A stretch of 64,000 nt of DNA from Aldehydirespirator sp965117015. Its GTDB lineage: Bacteria > Actinomycetota > Acidimicrobiia > Acidimicrobiales > Aldehydirespiratoraceae. Under the pieces are notes generated by a model. It was not told the DNA's origin. It saw only the letters and a list, made by a program, of their open reading frames with translations, and searched no databases. The DNA lies in assembly GCA_965117015.1 (NCBI GenBank), contig OZ220747.1, positions 62,001-126,000 of the forward strand, given 5' to 3'. Numbering within the stretch: the first letter of the stretch is position 1; the number at the start of each line of letters is the position of its first letter. A program made the position numbers and the translations under genes. Below are positions 31,239 through 41,399 of this stretch, in pieces.

Positions 31239-32426
31239 TCACTGCGTGTCTTCCAGTACGCCGGCGAGGATGGAACACCCTGCCGCGATCTGCTCTTCGG
31301 AGACCACGAACGGCGGGGCGAGCCGCAGGGCCGTCGGGGTCACTCCGTTCACCACCAGCCCCTGCTCGAGGCAGGCCGAGGCGACATCCTTCGCCGAGCG
31401 GCCCGCTCTGGCCTCCTCCGACAACTCCGCGGCCAGCAGCAGACCCCGGCCCCGCACACTGTCCACGCCGTCGATCTGGAGCAGCCGGTCCCGCAAGGCG
31501 GCACCGAGGCGGGCCGCGACGGCGGGCGCGTCCATGGTCTGCATCTGTGCGAGGACGGCCCGCACCGCGGCCAGGGCCAGCGGCTGGCCCGCGAAGGTCG
31601 AGCCGTGGTCGCCGGGAACGAAGGCAGCGGCAACGTCGGGCCGGGCCCAAACCGCTCCGACGGGCACGCCGTTGCCGAGCGCCTTGGCCATGGTCACGAT
31701 GTCGGGCTGCACGCCGGCGTGCTGGTAGCCGAACCACCGTCCGGTGCGGGCGAGACCGGTCTGGATCTCATCGAGCACCAGCAGGATGCCGCGCTCGTCG
31801 CACACCCGCCGTACCGCCTGCAGGAACTCGTCGCCGGCCGGCACCACGCCGCCCTCGCCCTGGACCGACTCGAGCACCACCGCCCCGACGGAGGGGTCGA
31901 GCGCCGCCTCCAGCGCGCCGAAGTCGTCGAACGGCACGTGGCGGAAGCCTTCCGGCATCGGCTGGAAGGGCTCATGCTTCTCGGGCTGGCCGGTCGCGGC
32001 CAGCGCGGCCAGCGTGCGGCCGTGGAACGACCCGTAGGCGCTCACCACCCCATGGCGACCCCGGCCCTGGTGCTTGCGAGCCAGCTTGAGGGCCGCCTCG
32101 ACCGCCTCGGCGCCGGAGTTCTGGAAGAGGAGCCGGCCGGGCTCGGTGTCGCCGCCGGCACCGGAGCGGATCAGTCGGTCGAGCGTTTCCACCACCTCGG
32201 CGGTCGGCTCGTTGGCGAACAGGTTCGACGTGTGTATGAGCGTCCCCGCCTGGGCCGCGACGGCCTCCGTGACCGCCGGGTGGGCGTGGCCCAGCCCGGT
32301 CACAGCCAGCCCGCACAGGAAGTCGAGGTAGTGGCGGCCGCGGTCGTCCCAGAGCTCGGTGCCGTCGCCCCGCACGAAGGTCACCGGCGGGGTGCCGTAG
32401 TTGTTCATCAGCGCGGCTCTACTCAT
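31239..32426 (-). CDS. argD: Acetylornithine aminotransferase
   Basis: A class III PLP aminotransferase of 395 residues that converts N-acetylglutamate semialdehyde to N-acetylornithine. The cofactor aspartate is in LVLDEIQTG and the Schiff-base lysine in TMAKALGNGVPVGAV, with GDHGSTFAG following. The start overlaps the argB stop by 4 bases (ATGA). Confidence 0.93.
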   Translation of the reverse strand: MSRAALMNNYGTPPVTFVRGDGTELWDDRGRHYLDFLCGLAVTGLGHAHPAVTEAVAAQAGTLIHTSNLFANEPTAEVVETLDRLIRSGAGGDTEPGRLLFQNSGAEAVEAALKLARKHQGRGRHGVVSAYGSFHGRTLAALAATGQPEKHEPFQPMPEGFRHVPFDDFGALEAALDPSVGAVVLESVQGEGGVVPAGDEFLQAVRRVCDERGILLVLDEIQTGLARTGRWFGYQHAGVQPDIVTMAKALGNGVPVGAVWARPDVAAAFVPGDHGSTFAGQPLALAAVRAVLAQMQTMDAPAVAARLGAALRDRLLQIDGVDSVRGRGLLLAAELSEEARAGRSAKDVASACLEQGLVVNGVTPTALRLAPPFVVSEEQIAAGCSILAGVLEDTQ

Positions 32427-33337
32427 GGCTGGTCCTCGGTGTTCTGGGTGATCATCGTGCCGATCCCGGCGTCGGTGAACAGCTCGAGCAGCACGGCATG
32501 GGGTATCCGGCCGTCGAGCATGTGGGCCGAGCCGGCGCCCTGGCGCACCGCGTCCACGCAGGCCCGAGCCTTGGGGATCATCCCACCGCTCACCGCGCCC
32601 GAGTCGATCATGGCGTCCACCTCACCAACGCTGGCCCGGCTGACCAACGAGGACGGGTCCGCAGGATCGGCGAGCAGACCGGGTACGTCGGTGAGGTACA
32701 CGACCTTGGCCGCGCCGAGCGCGCCGGCCAGGGCCGCCGCCATGGTGTCGGCGTTGATGTTGTAGGCCTGGCCACCCTCATCCGCGCCGATCGACGACAC
32801 GACGGGGATGATCTCTCTCGTAACGAGGCGCTCGATGACACTGGGATTGACGGCCGCGACGTCTCCGACGAAGCCCAGCGCGGGATCCCGGGGCACTGCC
32901 GTGACGAGGCGCCCGTCCTCGCCGGAGAGCCCGAGGGCTGCTCCCCCGTTCGCATTGATGGCGCTCACGATGTCCCGGCCTACCTTGCCGACCAGCACCA
33001 TCCGGGCCACTTCGAGGGTCTCGGCGTCGGTGACCCGCAGGCCGTCGCGGAACTCGCTCTCCTTGCCCAGCCTCCGCAGGTGCTCGCCGATCTGGGGGGC
33101 TCCGCCGTGGACCACCACGGGGTGCAGCCCGACGGCGCGCACCAGGACGATGTCGCGTGCGAATGAGGCGGCCAGGGCGGGGTCGATCATGGCGTGGCCG
33201 CCGTACTTGACGACCACCACCGCGCCCCGGAAGCGCCGGATGTAGGGCAGCGCCTCCACCAGCGCCCGGGCCCTCCGCTCAGGCTCGAAGCCGTGGAGGG
33301 CGTCATGCTCGGCCTGGGTGCCGGCTGCGTGAGTCAT
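32423..33337 (-). CDS. argB: N-acetylglutamate kinase
   Basis: An amino-acid kinase of 304 residues that phosphorylates N-acetylglutamate; it is usually the arginine-feedback point. It shows VVVKYGGHAM, VHGGAPQIGEHLRRLG, LVGKVGRDIVSAIN and MIPKARACVDAV. The N-terminal helix (HGFEPERRARALVEALPYIRRF in two parts) is the kind linked to arginine-sensitive hexamers. ATG 33337 overlaps the argJ stop as ATGA; the longer open frame upstream lies inside argJ. Confidence 0.95.
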   Translation of the reverse strand: MTHAAGTQAEHDALHGFEPERRARALVEALPYIRRFRGAVVVVKYGGHAMIDPALAASFARDIVLVRAVGLHPVVVHGGAPQIGEHLRRLGKESEFRDGLRVTDAETLEVARMVLVGKVGRDIVSAINANGGAALGLSGEDGRLVTAVPRDPALGFVGDVAAVNPSVIERLVTREIIPVVSSIGADEGGQAYNINADTMAAALAGALGAAKVVYLTDVPGLLADPADPSSLVSRASVGEVDAMIDSGAVSGGMIPKARACVDAVRQGAGSAHMLDGRIPHAVLLELFTDAGIGTMITQNTEDQP

Positions 33338-34563
33338 GTCCTGTACCCCGCGTTGATGTCGATGTAGCCGTGGGTCAGGTCGCAGGTCCAGATCGTGGCC
33401 TCCCCGTCGCCTACGCCCACGTCGACCCGGAGCTCGATGGCGTCGCCCAGCAGGTGCTTGGTGGCCATCTCCTCGCTGTAGCCGGGGTGCGGCATGCCAC
33501 CCCCCGCGCACTGCTCGTCGCCGATCCAGATCGACAGCCGGTCCCGATCGGCCCGCTGGCCGGCCTTGCCCACCGCGGCCACGATGCGGCCCCAGTTGGC
33601 GTCGGAGGCGGCCAGGGCGGTCTTCACCAGAGGTGAGTCGGCCACTGCCCGGGCTATGGCTTGCGCGGCGGCATCGTCGGCCGCCCCGGTGACGGTGACG
33701 GCCACGAACTTGGTGGCCCCCTCGCCATCCCGCACTATCTGGTGGGCCAGATCCAGCATCACCGCGTCGAGCGCGTCGCGAAAGGCTGTCGCGTTCCGGT
33801 CGGCGCCATGACCCGATGTGCCGGTCGCGGCCAGCAGCACGGTGTCGCTGGTGGACGTGTCGGAGTCCACGGTGATGCGGTTGAAGCTCTTCTCCACCGA
33901 CCCGGCCAGGCACTCCTGGGCGGTCTGGGCGTCCACGGCCATGTCGGTGAACACGAACGCGAGCATGGTCGCCATGTCGGGGGCGATCATGCCGCTGCCC
34001 TTGGCGATGCCGGCCACGTGGGCGTTCGCGCCGGCCACTGGTGCCGACGCAGCCTTAGGGAACGTGTCGGTCGTGCCGATGGCGACTGCGGCGGCCTCCC
34101 AGGACCGCGGATCCGGTTCGGAGAGGCCGGCAACGAGCGAAGGAAGCGCGGCGTCGATGCGCTCCACGGGCAGGTCCTCGGCGATCACGCCGGTCGACGC
34201 GACCAGCACCTCGTGGGGCTGCGCACCCAGCGCTCCGGCCACGGACCGGGCGGTGTGCTCGGCGACGCGATACCCGGCCGCGCCGGTGAACGCGTTGGCG
34301 TTGCCCGAGTTGACGATGATGGCCCGTCCGTGACCGCCGCTCGCGGCCAGCGCGTCCCGACACCAGTCCACCGGCGCGGCGGTGCACAGCGACCGGGTGA
34401 ACGTTCCCGCCACGGTGCTGCCCGGGGGCAGCTCGGCCAGCATCACGTCGTCCCGGCCCCTATAGCGGATCCCGGCCGCGGCCACCGCCAGCCTTACACC
34501 CGCGATGGCAGGCATGGCAGGGAAGGTGGCCGGAGCGAGCGGGGAGATCTTGGTCCCGGACAC
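33334..34563 (-). CDS. argJ: Glutamate N-acetyltransferase / bifunctional ornithine acetyltransferase
   Basis: About 409 residues. It recycles the acetyl group from N-acetylornithine to glutamate and may also use acetyl-CoA. The self-cleavage site is recognisable in KGSGMIAPDMATMLAF, where the threonine becomes the nucleophile of the beta chain. GTG 34563 was picked as the first valid start after the argC stop (8 bases later). No separate argA or argE is needed with this enzyme. Confidence 0.93.
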   Translation of the reverse strand: MSGTKISPLAPATFPAMPAIAGVRLAVAAAGIRYRGRDDVMLAELPPGSTVAGTFTRSLCTAAPVDWCRDALAASGGHGRAIIVNSGNANAFTGAAGYRVAEHTARSVAGALGAQPHEVLVASTGVIAEDLPVERIDAALPSLVAGLSEPDPRSWEAAAVAIGTTDTFPKAASAPVAGANAHVAGIAKGSGMIAPDMATMLAFVFTDMAVDAQTAQECLAGSVEKSFNRITVDSDTSTSDTVLLAATGTSGHGADRNATAFRDALDAVMLDLAHQIVRDGEGATKFVAVTVTGAADDAAAQAIARAVADSPLVKTALAASDANWGRIVAAVGKAGQRADRDRLSIWIGDEQCAGGGMPHPGYSEEMATKHLLGDAIELRVDVGVGDGEATIWTCDLTHGYIDINAGYRT

Positions 34564-34571
34564 GGCGATCT

Positions 34572-35606
34572 CTAGGGGTAGATCCCCGCCGAAGCCAGTC
34601 CGGCGGTCTCGTCTATGCCCAGCGCGAGGTTGGCGCACTGCACGGCCTGGCCCGACGCTCCCTTCACCAGGTTGTCGAGCGCGGCGATCGCCACCACCCA
34701 CCCGGTGCGGGCGTCGGCTCTGGCGGTGATGTGGACGCTGTTGGATCCCAGCGTGGCCTTGGTGGAGGGCGACCGGTCGCTCACCACCACGAAGGGCTCG
34801 TCGCGATAGGCGTCGCTCAGCAGGCCGAGGACCTCTTCCGTGCTCGTCGCTCCGGTGGGCCTGGCGTAGCAGGTGGCGAGGATGCCCCGGTTCATGGGGG
34901 CCAGATGGGGCGTGAACAGCACCTGCACATCGGTGCCGGAGTGGCGGGACACCGCCATCTCGATCTCAGGCGTATGCCGGTGGGTCAGCAGGCCGTAGGC
35001 GGTGAAGTCCTCATCCACCGCGCAGAACGTGGTGTTCGCCCTTGGCGGCCGGCCCGCGCCGGACACCCCGCTGGCCGCGTCGACGATGATCCCGTGCGGC
35101 TCCACCGCGCCCGCCGCGACGAGCGGGGCCAGCGCCAGCGTGGCCGTGGTCACGTAGCAGCCGGGCGCGGCCACCAGCTCGGCGTGGAGAATGTCGTCGC
35201 GGAACAGCTCGGGAAGGCCGAACACGAACTCCTCGAGCAGTTCCGGCGCGGTGTGCTCGGTGCCGTACCACGCCGGGTACAGACCGGGATCGTCGAGCCG
35301 GAAGTCTGCAGCCAGGTCGACGACATGCTTCACGTCGTTGCGCAGCTCCGGAACCACCGACTGCGAGGCGCCGTGGGGCAGCGCGCAGAAGGCCAGGTCG
35401 CATCCGGAGGCGACGCCCGGCTCGTAGGGCGCGAACTGGGTACCGCCGTAGGCGGGGGCCAGGCTCGGGTACAGGTCGGCGACTGCCCGGCCGGCCATGG
35501 AATCGCCGGTGGCCACCACGGCCTCCAGGCCGGGATGGGACGCGCAGATCCGCAGCAGCTCGGCGCCGGTGAAACCCGACGCGCCGATCACAGCGATCTT
35601 GTACAT
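34572..35606 (-). CDS. argC: N-acetyl-gamma-glutamyl-phosphate reductase
   Basis: A protein of 344 residues, the first gene of the argCJBDFRGH operon. The Rossmann start is KIAVIGASGFTGAELLRI, and the active-site cysteine is in AAPGCYVTTATLAL near residue 148. It reduces acetylglutamyl phosphate to the semialdehyde with NADPH. An ARG-box-like sequence lies 30 bases upstream of the start. Confidence 0.95.
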   Translation of the reverse strand: MYKIAVIGASGFTGAELLRICASHPGLEAVVATGDSMAGRAVADLYPSLAPAYGGTQFAPYEPGVASGCDLAFCALPHGASQSVVPELRNDVKHVVDLAADFRLDDPGLYPAWYGTEHTAPELLEEFVFGLPELFRDDILHAELVAAPGCYVTTATLALAPLVAAGAVEPHGIIVDAASGVSGAGRPPRANTTFCAVDEDFTAYGLLTHRHTPEIEMAVSRHSGTDVQVLFTPHLAPMNRGILATCYARPTGATSTEEVLGLLSDAYRDEPFVVVSDRSPSTKATLGSNSVHITARADARTGWVVAIAALDNLVKGASGQAVQCANLALGIDETAGLASAGIYP

Positions 35607-35635
35607 CCCACCAAGCTATTCCCTCCCCACGGCTA

Positions 35636-35651
35636 TTGCAACTATGTGCAG
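35636..35651. promoter_or_regulatory. Candidate ARG box upstream of argC
   Basis: TTGCA-ACTATG-TGCAG has the half-site arrangement of actinobacterial ARG boxes as I recall them. It sits in an AT-rich gap between pheT and argC that also holds an inverted repeat TGCAACTA / TAGTTGCA. ArgR is encoded in the operon. This is a motif-based inference. Confidence 0.4.
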
Positions 35652-35674
35652 GAATAAGATACTAGTTGCACAGG

Positions 35675-38050
35675 TCAGGATCGAAGGGCGGCGCCGGTAC
35701 GGCGGGAGGTCTCGTCGATGCAGCGCTGGCGGACCTCGGCCACCTCGGCATCGGTGAGGGTGCGGTCCGGCGCCTGGAACCGCAGCCGGTAGGCCAGGCT
35801 GCGGGAGCCCTCAGGCACGCCGGACCCGCGGTACGAGTCGAACAGCTCGACACGGGCCAGCAACGATCCGGCCGAGGCTCGCAGCGCCCGCTCGACCTGG
35901 ACCGCAGCCACTCCATCGGGCACGACGAAGGCCAGGTCCACATCGCTGGGCGGGTACTTGCTCACAGGGCGGTAACGGCGCCTGGTCCGGGGGCCCTCGA
36001 GTACCTGCTGCAGGTCGAGTTGCAGCCATGCCACCCGACCGGACACCCCGCAGGCCTCCAGCACCTCGGGGTCGATCTCCCCCGCCGCGCCGCGCGCCCG
36101 GCCGGCCACTACCACCTCAGCGGATCGGGTGGGGTGCATGCCGGGAAGCACGGCGGCGCGTACCTCGACCGCAGGCAGCGCCAGCGCCTCGGCCAACAGG
36201 TCGAGCACCGCCACCGCGGCCGGGGCATCGGTGCCCGACAGGGCCACGGCCAGGAACTCCCGCTCGTCGGGGAGAAGCTGACCCTCCGGTGCCGGCAGGT
36301 AGACGTGGCCGATCTCGAACAGCCGAACGTCCCCGTTGAAGTGGCGCTGGTTGTACGCCACCGCCCCCAGCTGGCCGGGCAGCAGCGAGGTTCTCAGCAC
36401 CGACTCGCTGTCGTCGACCGGGTTGGTCAGGGTGATGCCGTCCTCGGGCAGGCCCACCGCAGCCAGTGCACCCGGTGCCACGAACGGCATCGGCTGCGTC
36501 TCACAACAACCCGCGCCCACAAGCACGTCACGCACCAGGCGGCGGTCCTTCTGGTAGTCCGACAGCCCGCCGGCCTCGTTGCCGGTGGGAACGGTGCGCG
36601 CGATGTTCTCGTATCCGTGAAGCCGGGCCACCTCCTCGGAGATGTCGGTCTCGGTCTCGGTGTCCCAGCGCCACGTGGGGATGGTCACGTCCAGTGTGGC
36701 GTCGCCCGCGTCGTCCACCCCGAAACCGATGGACTCAAGGTGGTCCGCCATCTGTTGCGCGCTCAGTCCCGTGCCGAGCAGGCGGTTGATTCTTGCGGTG
36801 CGCACTCGCAACGGGCGGCGGTCGGGCAGGTCTCCCCGCTCGTCGATCATCCCTGGGGCCACCTCGGCCCCCTGCTCCACCGCCAGCTGCACGAAGCGGT
36901 TCATGCAGCGCTCGACGTTGTAGCCCCAGTCGGCGCCCCGCCGGAAGCGGGTGGCGGCCTCGCTGGAGAGGTTCAGGCGCTTGGCCGTGCGGGAGATGGA
37001 CGGCGGATCCCACCACGCCATCTCCACCAGCACGTCGGTGGTGCCGGCGTCGATCTCGGTGGACGCCCCGCCCATGACCCCGGCTATGCCGATCACGCCG
37101 TCGTCGCCGTCGGCGATCACCCCGTCACCGGCGGCCAGGGTGCGGTGCTGGCCGTCGAGGGTGACGATCGACTCGCCGTCGCCGGCCCGGCGCACCCGGA
37201 TCCGGGCACCGCTCACACGGCCCAGGTCGAAGGTGTGGCTGGGCTGGCCCAGCTCGAGCATCACGTAGTTGGAGATGTCGACGATGCTGTTGATGGGCCG
37301 CTGGCCCAGAGCGGTCAGCCGGTTGGCCATCCACGGCGGCGACGAGCCCCGCGGAGCGTTGCGCAGCACCCGGCCGACGAAGCGGCCGCACAGCGTGGGG
37401 TCGACGATCTCCACGTCGACGGTCTCCGAGATGTCGGGACCCGAGGCGGGTGTCGACCAGTCGGGCGGCTCGAAGGCCACGCCCAGGCCGGCCGCGAGGT
37501 CGCGGGCCACGCCCATGACCGACAGGGCGTCGGGCCGGTTGGCACCGACTTCGAGGTCCCACAGCACGTCGGGCTCCACGCCGAGGGCCTCGGCCAGCGG
37601 AGTTCCCGGCTCCGCACCAGGCGCGACCCGGTCGTTGAGGATCATGATGCCCTCGGCGTCGGCGCCCATGTCGAGCTCGATCTCCGAGCAGCACATGCCC
37701 TCGGAGGTCTGGCCCCTCAGCTTCCGGCGGGCGATCTCCAGCCCGTTGGGCATCACTGTCCCCACCCGGGCCAGCGGCACCAGGTCGCCGACCGTCATGT
37801 TGAAGGCCCCGCAGCACACCTGCAGGGTCGAGCCGGACCCGTCGTCCACATCGACGAGCTGGATCCGGTCGGCGTCGGGGTGGGGGCGTAGGTCGAGCAC
37901 CCTGCCCAGCACCACGCCGCCGGGCATCGCACCGGTGACAACCGTCTCCTCCACCGTCAGCCCCAGGGCGCTCAGCACGTCGCTGAGCGCGCCAGGATCG
38001 CCGTCGATGCCGGGCGCGAACTCCCTGAGCCAAGAGAGCAGAACCTTCAT
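35675..38050 (-). CDS. pheT: Phenylalanyl-tRNA synthetase beta subunit
   Basis: A protein of 791 residues. An N-terminal tRNA-binding OB domain (VVLGRVLDLRPHPDADRIQL) is followed by B3/B4 editing and B5 domains and the class II-like core. The C-terminal ferredoxin-fold anticodon-binding domain starts near SKYPPSDVDLAFVV. It pairs with PheS to charge tRNA-Phe, starts 31 bases after pheS and is followed by the arg operon. Confidence 0.95.
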   Translation of the reverse strand: MKVLLSWLREFAPGIDGDPGALSDVLSALGLTVEETVVTGAMPGGVVLGRVLDLRPHPDADRIQLVDVDDGSGSTLQVCCGAFNMTVGDLVPLARVGTVMPNGLEIARRKLRGQTSEGMCCSEIELDMGADAEGIMILNDRVAPGAEPGTPLAEALGVEPDVLWDLEVGANRPDALSVMGVARDLAAGLGVAFEPPDWSTPASGPDISETVDVEIVDPTLCGRFVGRVLRNAPRGSSPPWMANRLTALGQRPINSIVDISNYVMLELGQPSHTFDLGRVSGARIRVRRAGDGESIVTLDGQHRTLAAGDGVIADGDDGVIGIAGVMGGASTEIDAGTTDVLVEMAWWDPPSISRTAKRLNLSSEAATRFRRGADWGYNVERCMNRFVQLAVEQGAEVAPGMIDERGDLPDRRPLRVRTARINRLLGTGLSAQQMADHLESIGFGVDDAGDATLDVTIPTWRWDTETETDISEEVARLHGYENIARTVPTGNEAGGLSDYQKDRRLVRDVLVGAGCCETQPMPFVAPGALAAVGLPEDGITLTNPVDDSESVLRTSLLPGQLGAVAYNQRHFNGDVRLFEIGHVYLPAPEGQLLPDEREFLAVALSGTDAPAAVAVLDLLAEALALPAVEVRAAVLPGMHPTRSAEVVVAGRARGAAGEIDPEVLEACGVSGRVAWLQLDLQQVLEGPRTRRRYRPVSKYPPSDVDLAFVVPDGVAAVQVERALRASAGSLLARVELFDSYRGSGVPEGSRSLAYRLRFQAPDRTLTDAEVAEVRQRCIDETSRRTGAALRS

Positions 38051-38081
38051 CGCAGGTCCCAGTGCATGACATGCGCACCCA

Positions 38082-39089
38082 TCAGAACTGGCTAAGGAAG
38101 CGAACGTCGTTGTTGACGAACTCGCGGATGTCGTCGATCTCGTGGCGCATCACCGCCAGCCGGTCGATGCCGAAGCCGAAGGCGAAGCCCTGCCACTCCT
38201 CGGGGTCGATCCCGCAGTTGCGCAGCACGTTGGGATGGACCATCCCGCAGCCGCCCAGCTCCAGCCAGGAGCCGTCGGGCCGGGAGATGTCGAACTCCGC
38301 GGACGGCTCGGTGAACGGGAAGTACGACGGGCGGAGCCGGCTCTTGACCTCGCGCCCGAAGAAGGCTCTGACGAACTCGTCGATGGTGCCGGCGAGGTCG
38401 CCCATCGTGATGTTGCGGTCCACGGCCAGACCCTCGATCTGGTTGAAGGCCGGCAGGTGCGTGGCGTCGGCGGTGTCGGCCCGGAAGGTCCGGCCCGGCG
38501 CCACGATGTAGATGGGCGGCTTGCGGTTCTCCATGACCCGGATCTGCACCGGCGAGGTGTGGGAGCGCAGCATCACCTCCTCGGGCTCGCCGAGGTTCAC
38601 GAAAATGGTGTCGAAGCTGCCCCGGGCCGGGTGCCAGTCGGGGATGTTGAGGGCCTCGAAGTTGTACCAGGCGCTCTCCACCTCGGGGCCCTCCGCGACC
38701 GTGTAGCCCATCCCCACGAACACGTCCTCGAGGCGATCGCGGGCCTGGGTTACCGGATGGAAGTGCCCCCTGCGCAACGGTGCGGTCTGGGGCAGCCGCT
38801 CGGTGAGGTCGAGCCTCTCAGCCGCGTAGCGGTCGGCCCGCCCCGATGCCGTCAGCCGGGCCCGAGCGGCGGCCACCGCGGCCTCGACTCGCCCCCGGGC
38901 GTCGTTGAGAAGGCGCCCGGCCTCGGCCCGCGCACCCGGATCGAGCTCGCCCAGCTTGCGCTTGGCCTCGTTGAACTGCGATCGGCGGCCCAGCAACTCC
39001 CGCTCGATGCCGGCCACGGCGTCGATGTCGGCCGCGGCGGCGAGGCGCTCCTCGGCGTCGGCGGCCGCCTGCTCGTAGCCCTCCATCAT
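38082..39089 (-). CDS. pheS: Phenylalanyl-tRNA synthetase alpha subunit
   Basis: A class II synthetase catalytic subunit of 335 residues. An N-terminal coiled coil (about residues 1-80) is followed by motif 2 around LRSHTSPVQIRVM and GRTFRADTADATH, and motif 3 in GFAFGFGIDRLAV near the end. It is co-directional with rplT and the methyltransferase gene upstream, the usual infC-rpmI-rplT-pheST arrangement. Confidence 0.95.
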   Translation of the reverse strand: MMEGYEQAAADAEERLAAAADIDAVAGIERELLGRRSQFNEAKRKLGELDPGARAEAGRLLNDARGRVEAAVAAARARLTASGRADRYAAERLDLTERLPQTAPLRRGHFHPVTQARDRLEDVFVGMGYTVAEGPEVESAWYNFEALNIPDWHPARGSFDTIFVNLGEPEEVMLRSHTSPVQIRVMENRKPPIYIVAPGRTFRADTADATHLPAFNQIEGLAVDRNITMGDLAGTIDEFVRAFFGREVKSRLRPSYFPFTEPSAEFDISRPDGSWLELGGCGMVHPNVLRNCGIDPEEWQGFAFGFGIDRLAVMRHEIDDIREFVNNDVRFLSQF

Positions 39090-39131
39090 CCACGAAAGGC
39101 TAGGGCGCAGTGACGCATGCCCGACGGAATG

Positions 39132-39881
39132 TCAGAGTCGACGGCGGTACTCGAAGGCGAGGAGGGTGGCCGCCATGGCCACGTTCAGGGATTCGGTGTC
39201 GCCCGCCATCGGGATCCGCACCCGGCGGTCCGCCAACTCGCACAGGGAGGCGTCGAGACCGTGCGACTCCGACCCGAGCACCACAGCCACCGGTCCAGCG
39301 CCTGCGGCCAACGCTCCGGAGGCATGGGGCTCGCCATGGTAGGGGTCCGCGACCACGATGGCCGCGCCTGCTGCCTTTAGAGCCTCGATGGCAGCGCCAG
39401 CATCGGCTGTCTGCACTACCGGTACCCGAAGCACCGACCCCGCCGACGCCCTCACCGCCTTGGGGGCCCACGGATCCGCACCGCCCACGACGACCACGCA
39501 GCGGGCCGCGCACGCCTCGGCGGTACGGATGATCGTCCCGGTGTTACCGGGGTCGGACACCCCGGCGAGCACGAGCACGAGATCGTCCGTCGCCAGCGAC
39601 TCGGGCATCTCGGTCCGGGGTCTGGCGACCAGGGCAAGCATCGGCTGGGGGCTGGCCGCGGGAGCCACCGAGTCGAAGGCCTGCTCGGACAGCACCAGCA
39701 CCTCGGTGTCCGAGGCCAGCCGGTCCAGCACAGCTTGCACAGCGGGAGTGCCGGCAACTGTCTCCGGAATGGCGAGTATCGATGGCACGATGCCAGCCTT
39801 CATGGCCTCCGACACGGTGCGCAGCCCTTCCAGCGCCACCCGGACGTCACTCGGCGCACGCTTGCGGACGGCGCGGCGCAA
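39132..39881 (-). CDS. TrmH/SpoU-family RNA 2'-O-methyltransferase
   Basis: About 249 residues. An N-terminal substrate-binding domain (IPSILAIPETVAG, VLVLSEQAFDSVA) is followed by the trefoil-knot SPOUT domain with motifs VSDPGNTGTIIRTAEA, VVLGSESHGLD and RIPMAGDTESLNVAMAA. It methylates rRNA or tRNA ribose; the exact site is unknown. The start is uncertain: TTG 39881 has no good ribosome binding site, and an in-frame CTG at 39929 would add residues resembling the usual family N-terminus (LGPRNKRVGEL). Confidence 0.88.
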   Translation of the reverse strand: MRRAVRKRAPSDVRVALEGLRTVSEAMKAGIVPSILAIPETVAGTPAVQAVLDRLASDTEVLVLSEQAFDSVAPAASPQPMLALVARPRTEMPESLATDDLVLVLAGVSDPGNTGTIIRTAEACAARCVVVVGGADPWAPKAVRASAGSVLRVPVVQTADAGAAIEALKAAGAAIVVADPYHGEPHASGALAAGAGPVAVVLGSESHGLDASLCELADRRVRIPMAGDTESLNVAMAATLLAFEYRRRL

Positions 39882-39975
39882 TTCGCCGACGCGCTTGTTG
39901 CGCGGCCCAAGCGCGGCGGATGCGCTCAGCTCAGCCGCCCATCAACCAGGCGCCGGCCGAGCGCCCCGGGTGTAG

Positions 39976-40350
39976 TCAGCTCGCCTGGGCCTGGGCCGCC
40001 GAGGCTGCGGAGGCCGCTTCGACCAGCGCGGTGAAGGCGTCGGGGTCGTTGACGGCCAGGTCGGCCAGGATCTTGCGGTCGACCTCGATGCCGGCCGCCT
40101 TCAGCCCGGCGATGAAGCGGCTGTAGGAGGTTCCCCGCTGGCGGCAGGCGGCGTTGATCCGCTGGATCCAGAGCCGGCGGAAGTCGTTCTTGCGGGCCCT
40201 GCGGTCGCGGAACGCGTAGTTGCCCGAGTGCATGAGCTGCTCGTTGGCTGAACGCCACGACCGGGACTTGTTGCCGTAGTAGCCCTTGGCCCGCGCCAGC
40301 AGGGCCCGGCGGCGGCGCCTCGACTGGGCGGGTCGCGTCACTCTGGCCAT
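39976..40350 (-). CDS. rplT: 50S ribosomal protein L20
   Basis: A protein of 124 residues with the conserved basic N-terminus (MARVTRPAQSRRRRRALLAR) and the core motif FRRLWIQRINAACRQRG. It binds 23S rRNA early in 50S assembly. The C-terminal tail is slightly longer than usual and alanine-rich. It lies 39 bases after rpmI in the infC operon. Confidence 0.97.
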   Translation of the reverse strand: MARVTRPAQSRRRRRALLARAKGYYGNKSRSWRSANEQLMHSGNYAFRDRRARKNDFRRLWIQRINAACRQRGTSYSRFIAGLKAAGIEVDRKILADLAVNDPDAFTALVEAASAASAAQAQAS

Positions 40351-40389
40351 TGAATCGTCACCTTCTTCTTCGTGTTGCCTGCAGCTGGG

Positions 40390-40581
40390 CTATATGCCGA
40401 GGTCCCGAAGCATCCTCTCATCCGACGAGGACACCTCGGCCGGGGCCCGCAACTGGCGCTTGCGCTTGGGGGACTTCTTCTCCAGGATGTGGTTCTTGTT
40501 CGTCCGGCGGCGCCGCAGCTTGCCGGAGCCGGTGCGCCGGAAGCGCTTGGCTGCGCCCCGGTGTGTCTTCATCTTGGGCAT
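40390..40581 (-). CDS. rpmI: 50S ribosomal protein L35
   Basis: A protein of 63 residues. The start MPKMKTHRGAAKRFRRTGSG and HILEKKSPKRKRQLR are diagnostic. It lies between infC and rplT, as in most bacteria. Confidence 0.97.
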   Translation of the reverse strand: MPKMKTHRGAAKRFRRTGSGKLRRRRTNKNHILEKKSPKRKRQLRAPAEVSSSDERMLRDLGI

Positions 40582-40641
40582 GGTTGATCTTCTCTGGTTC
40601 GACTGCTCGCCTCGGTGTGAGAGCGAAAGGCCGGTGAGGTT

Positions 40642-41240
<599 letters not shown>

Positions 41241-41244
<4 letters not shown>

Positions 41245-41267
41245 CGCCTTTCACTCCTCGTGAGCAC
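41241..41267 (-). CDS. Possible 8-residue leader peptide overlapping infC start
   Basis: GTG at 41267 begins V-L-T-R-S-E-R-R followed by TAG. GGAGG (complement of 41272-41276) lies 4 bases upstream. The TAG overlaps the presumed AUA start of infC (ATAG), which would couple the two. It may be chance; no other evidence. Confidence 0.3.
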
Positions 41268-41290
41268 GGAACCTCCGTATTCGGGCGGAA

Positions 41291-41312
41291 CGCCCCGGCC
41301 GCGGCCGGGGCG
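41291..41312. repeat. Perfect 22-bp palindrome in the infC 5' region
   Basis: CGCCCCGGCC-GC-GGCCGGGGCG lies about 50 bases upstream of the infC start, between infC and the divergent DUF1844 gene. It may be a leader hairpin or an operator. No U tract follows it on either strand. Confidence 0.5.
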
Positions 41313-41399
41313 CATGTCCGCTGGATTGACCCCGGTAGGGTAGCAGGCGGTCGCGGCATGCGGCCAAGCCATCTGCAAGCCTGAGCCGGAGGTGTTCGG

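Noticed and set aside
35666..37891. Long plus-strand open frame (741 codons) opposite pheT
   Set aside because: pheT on the other strand has all expected domains; the plus-strand product resembles no protein family.
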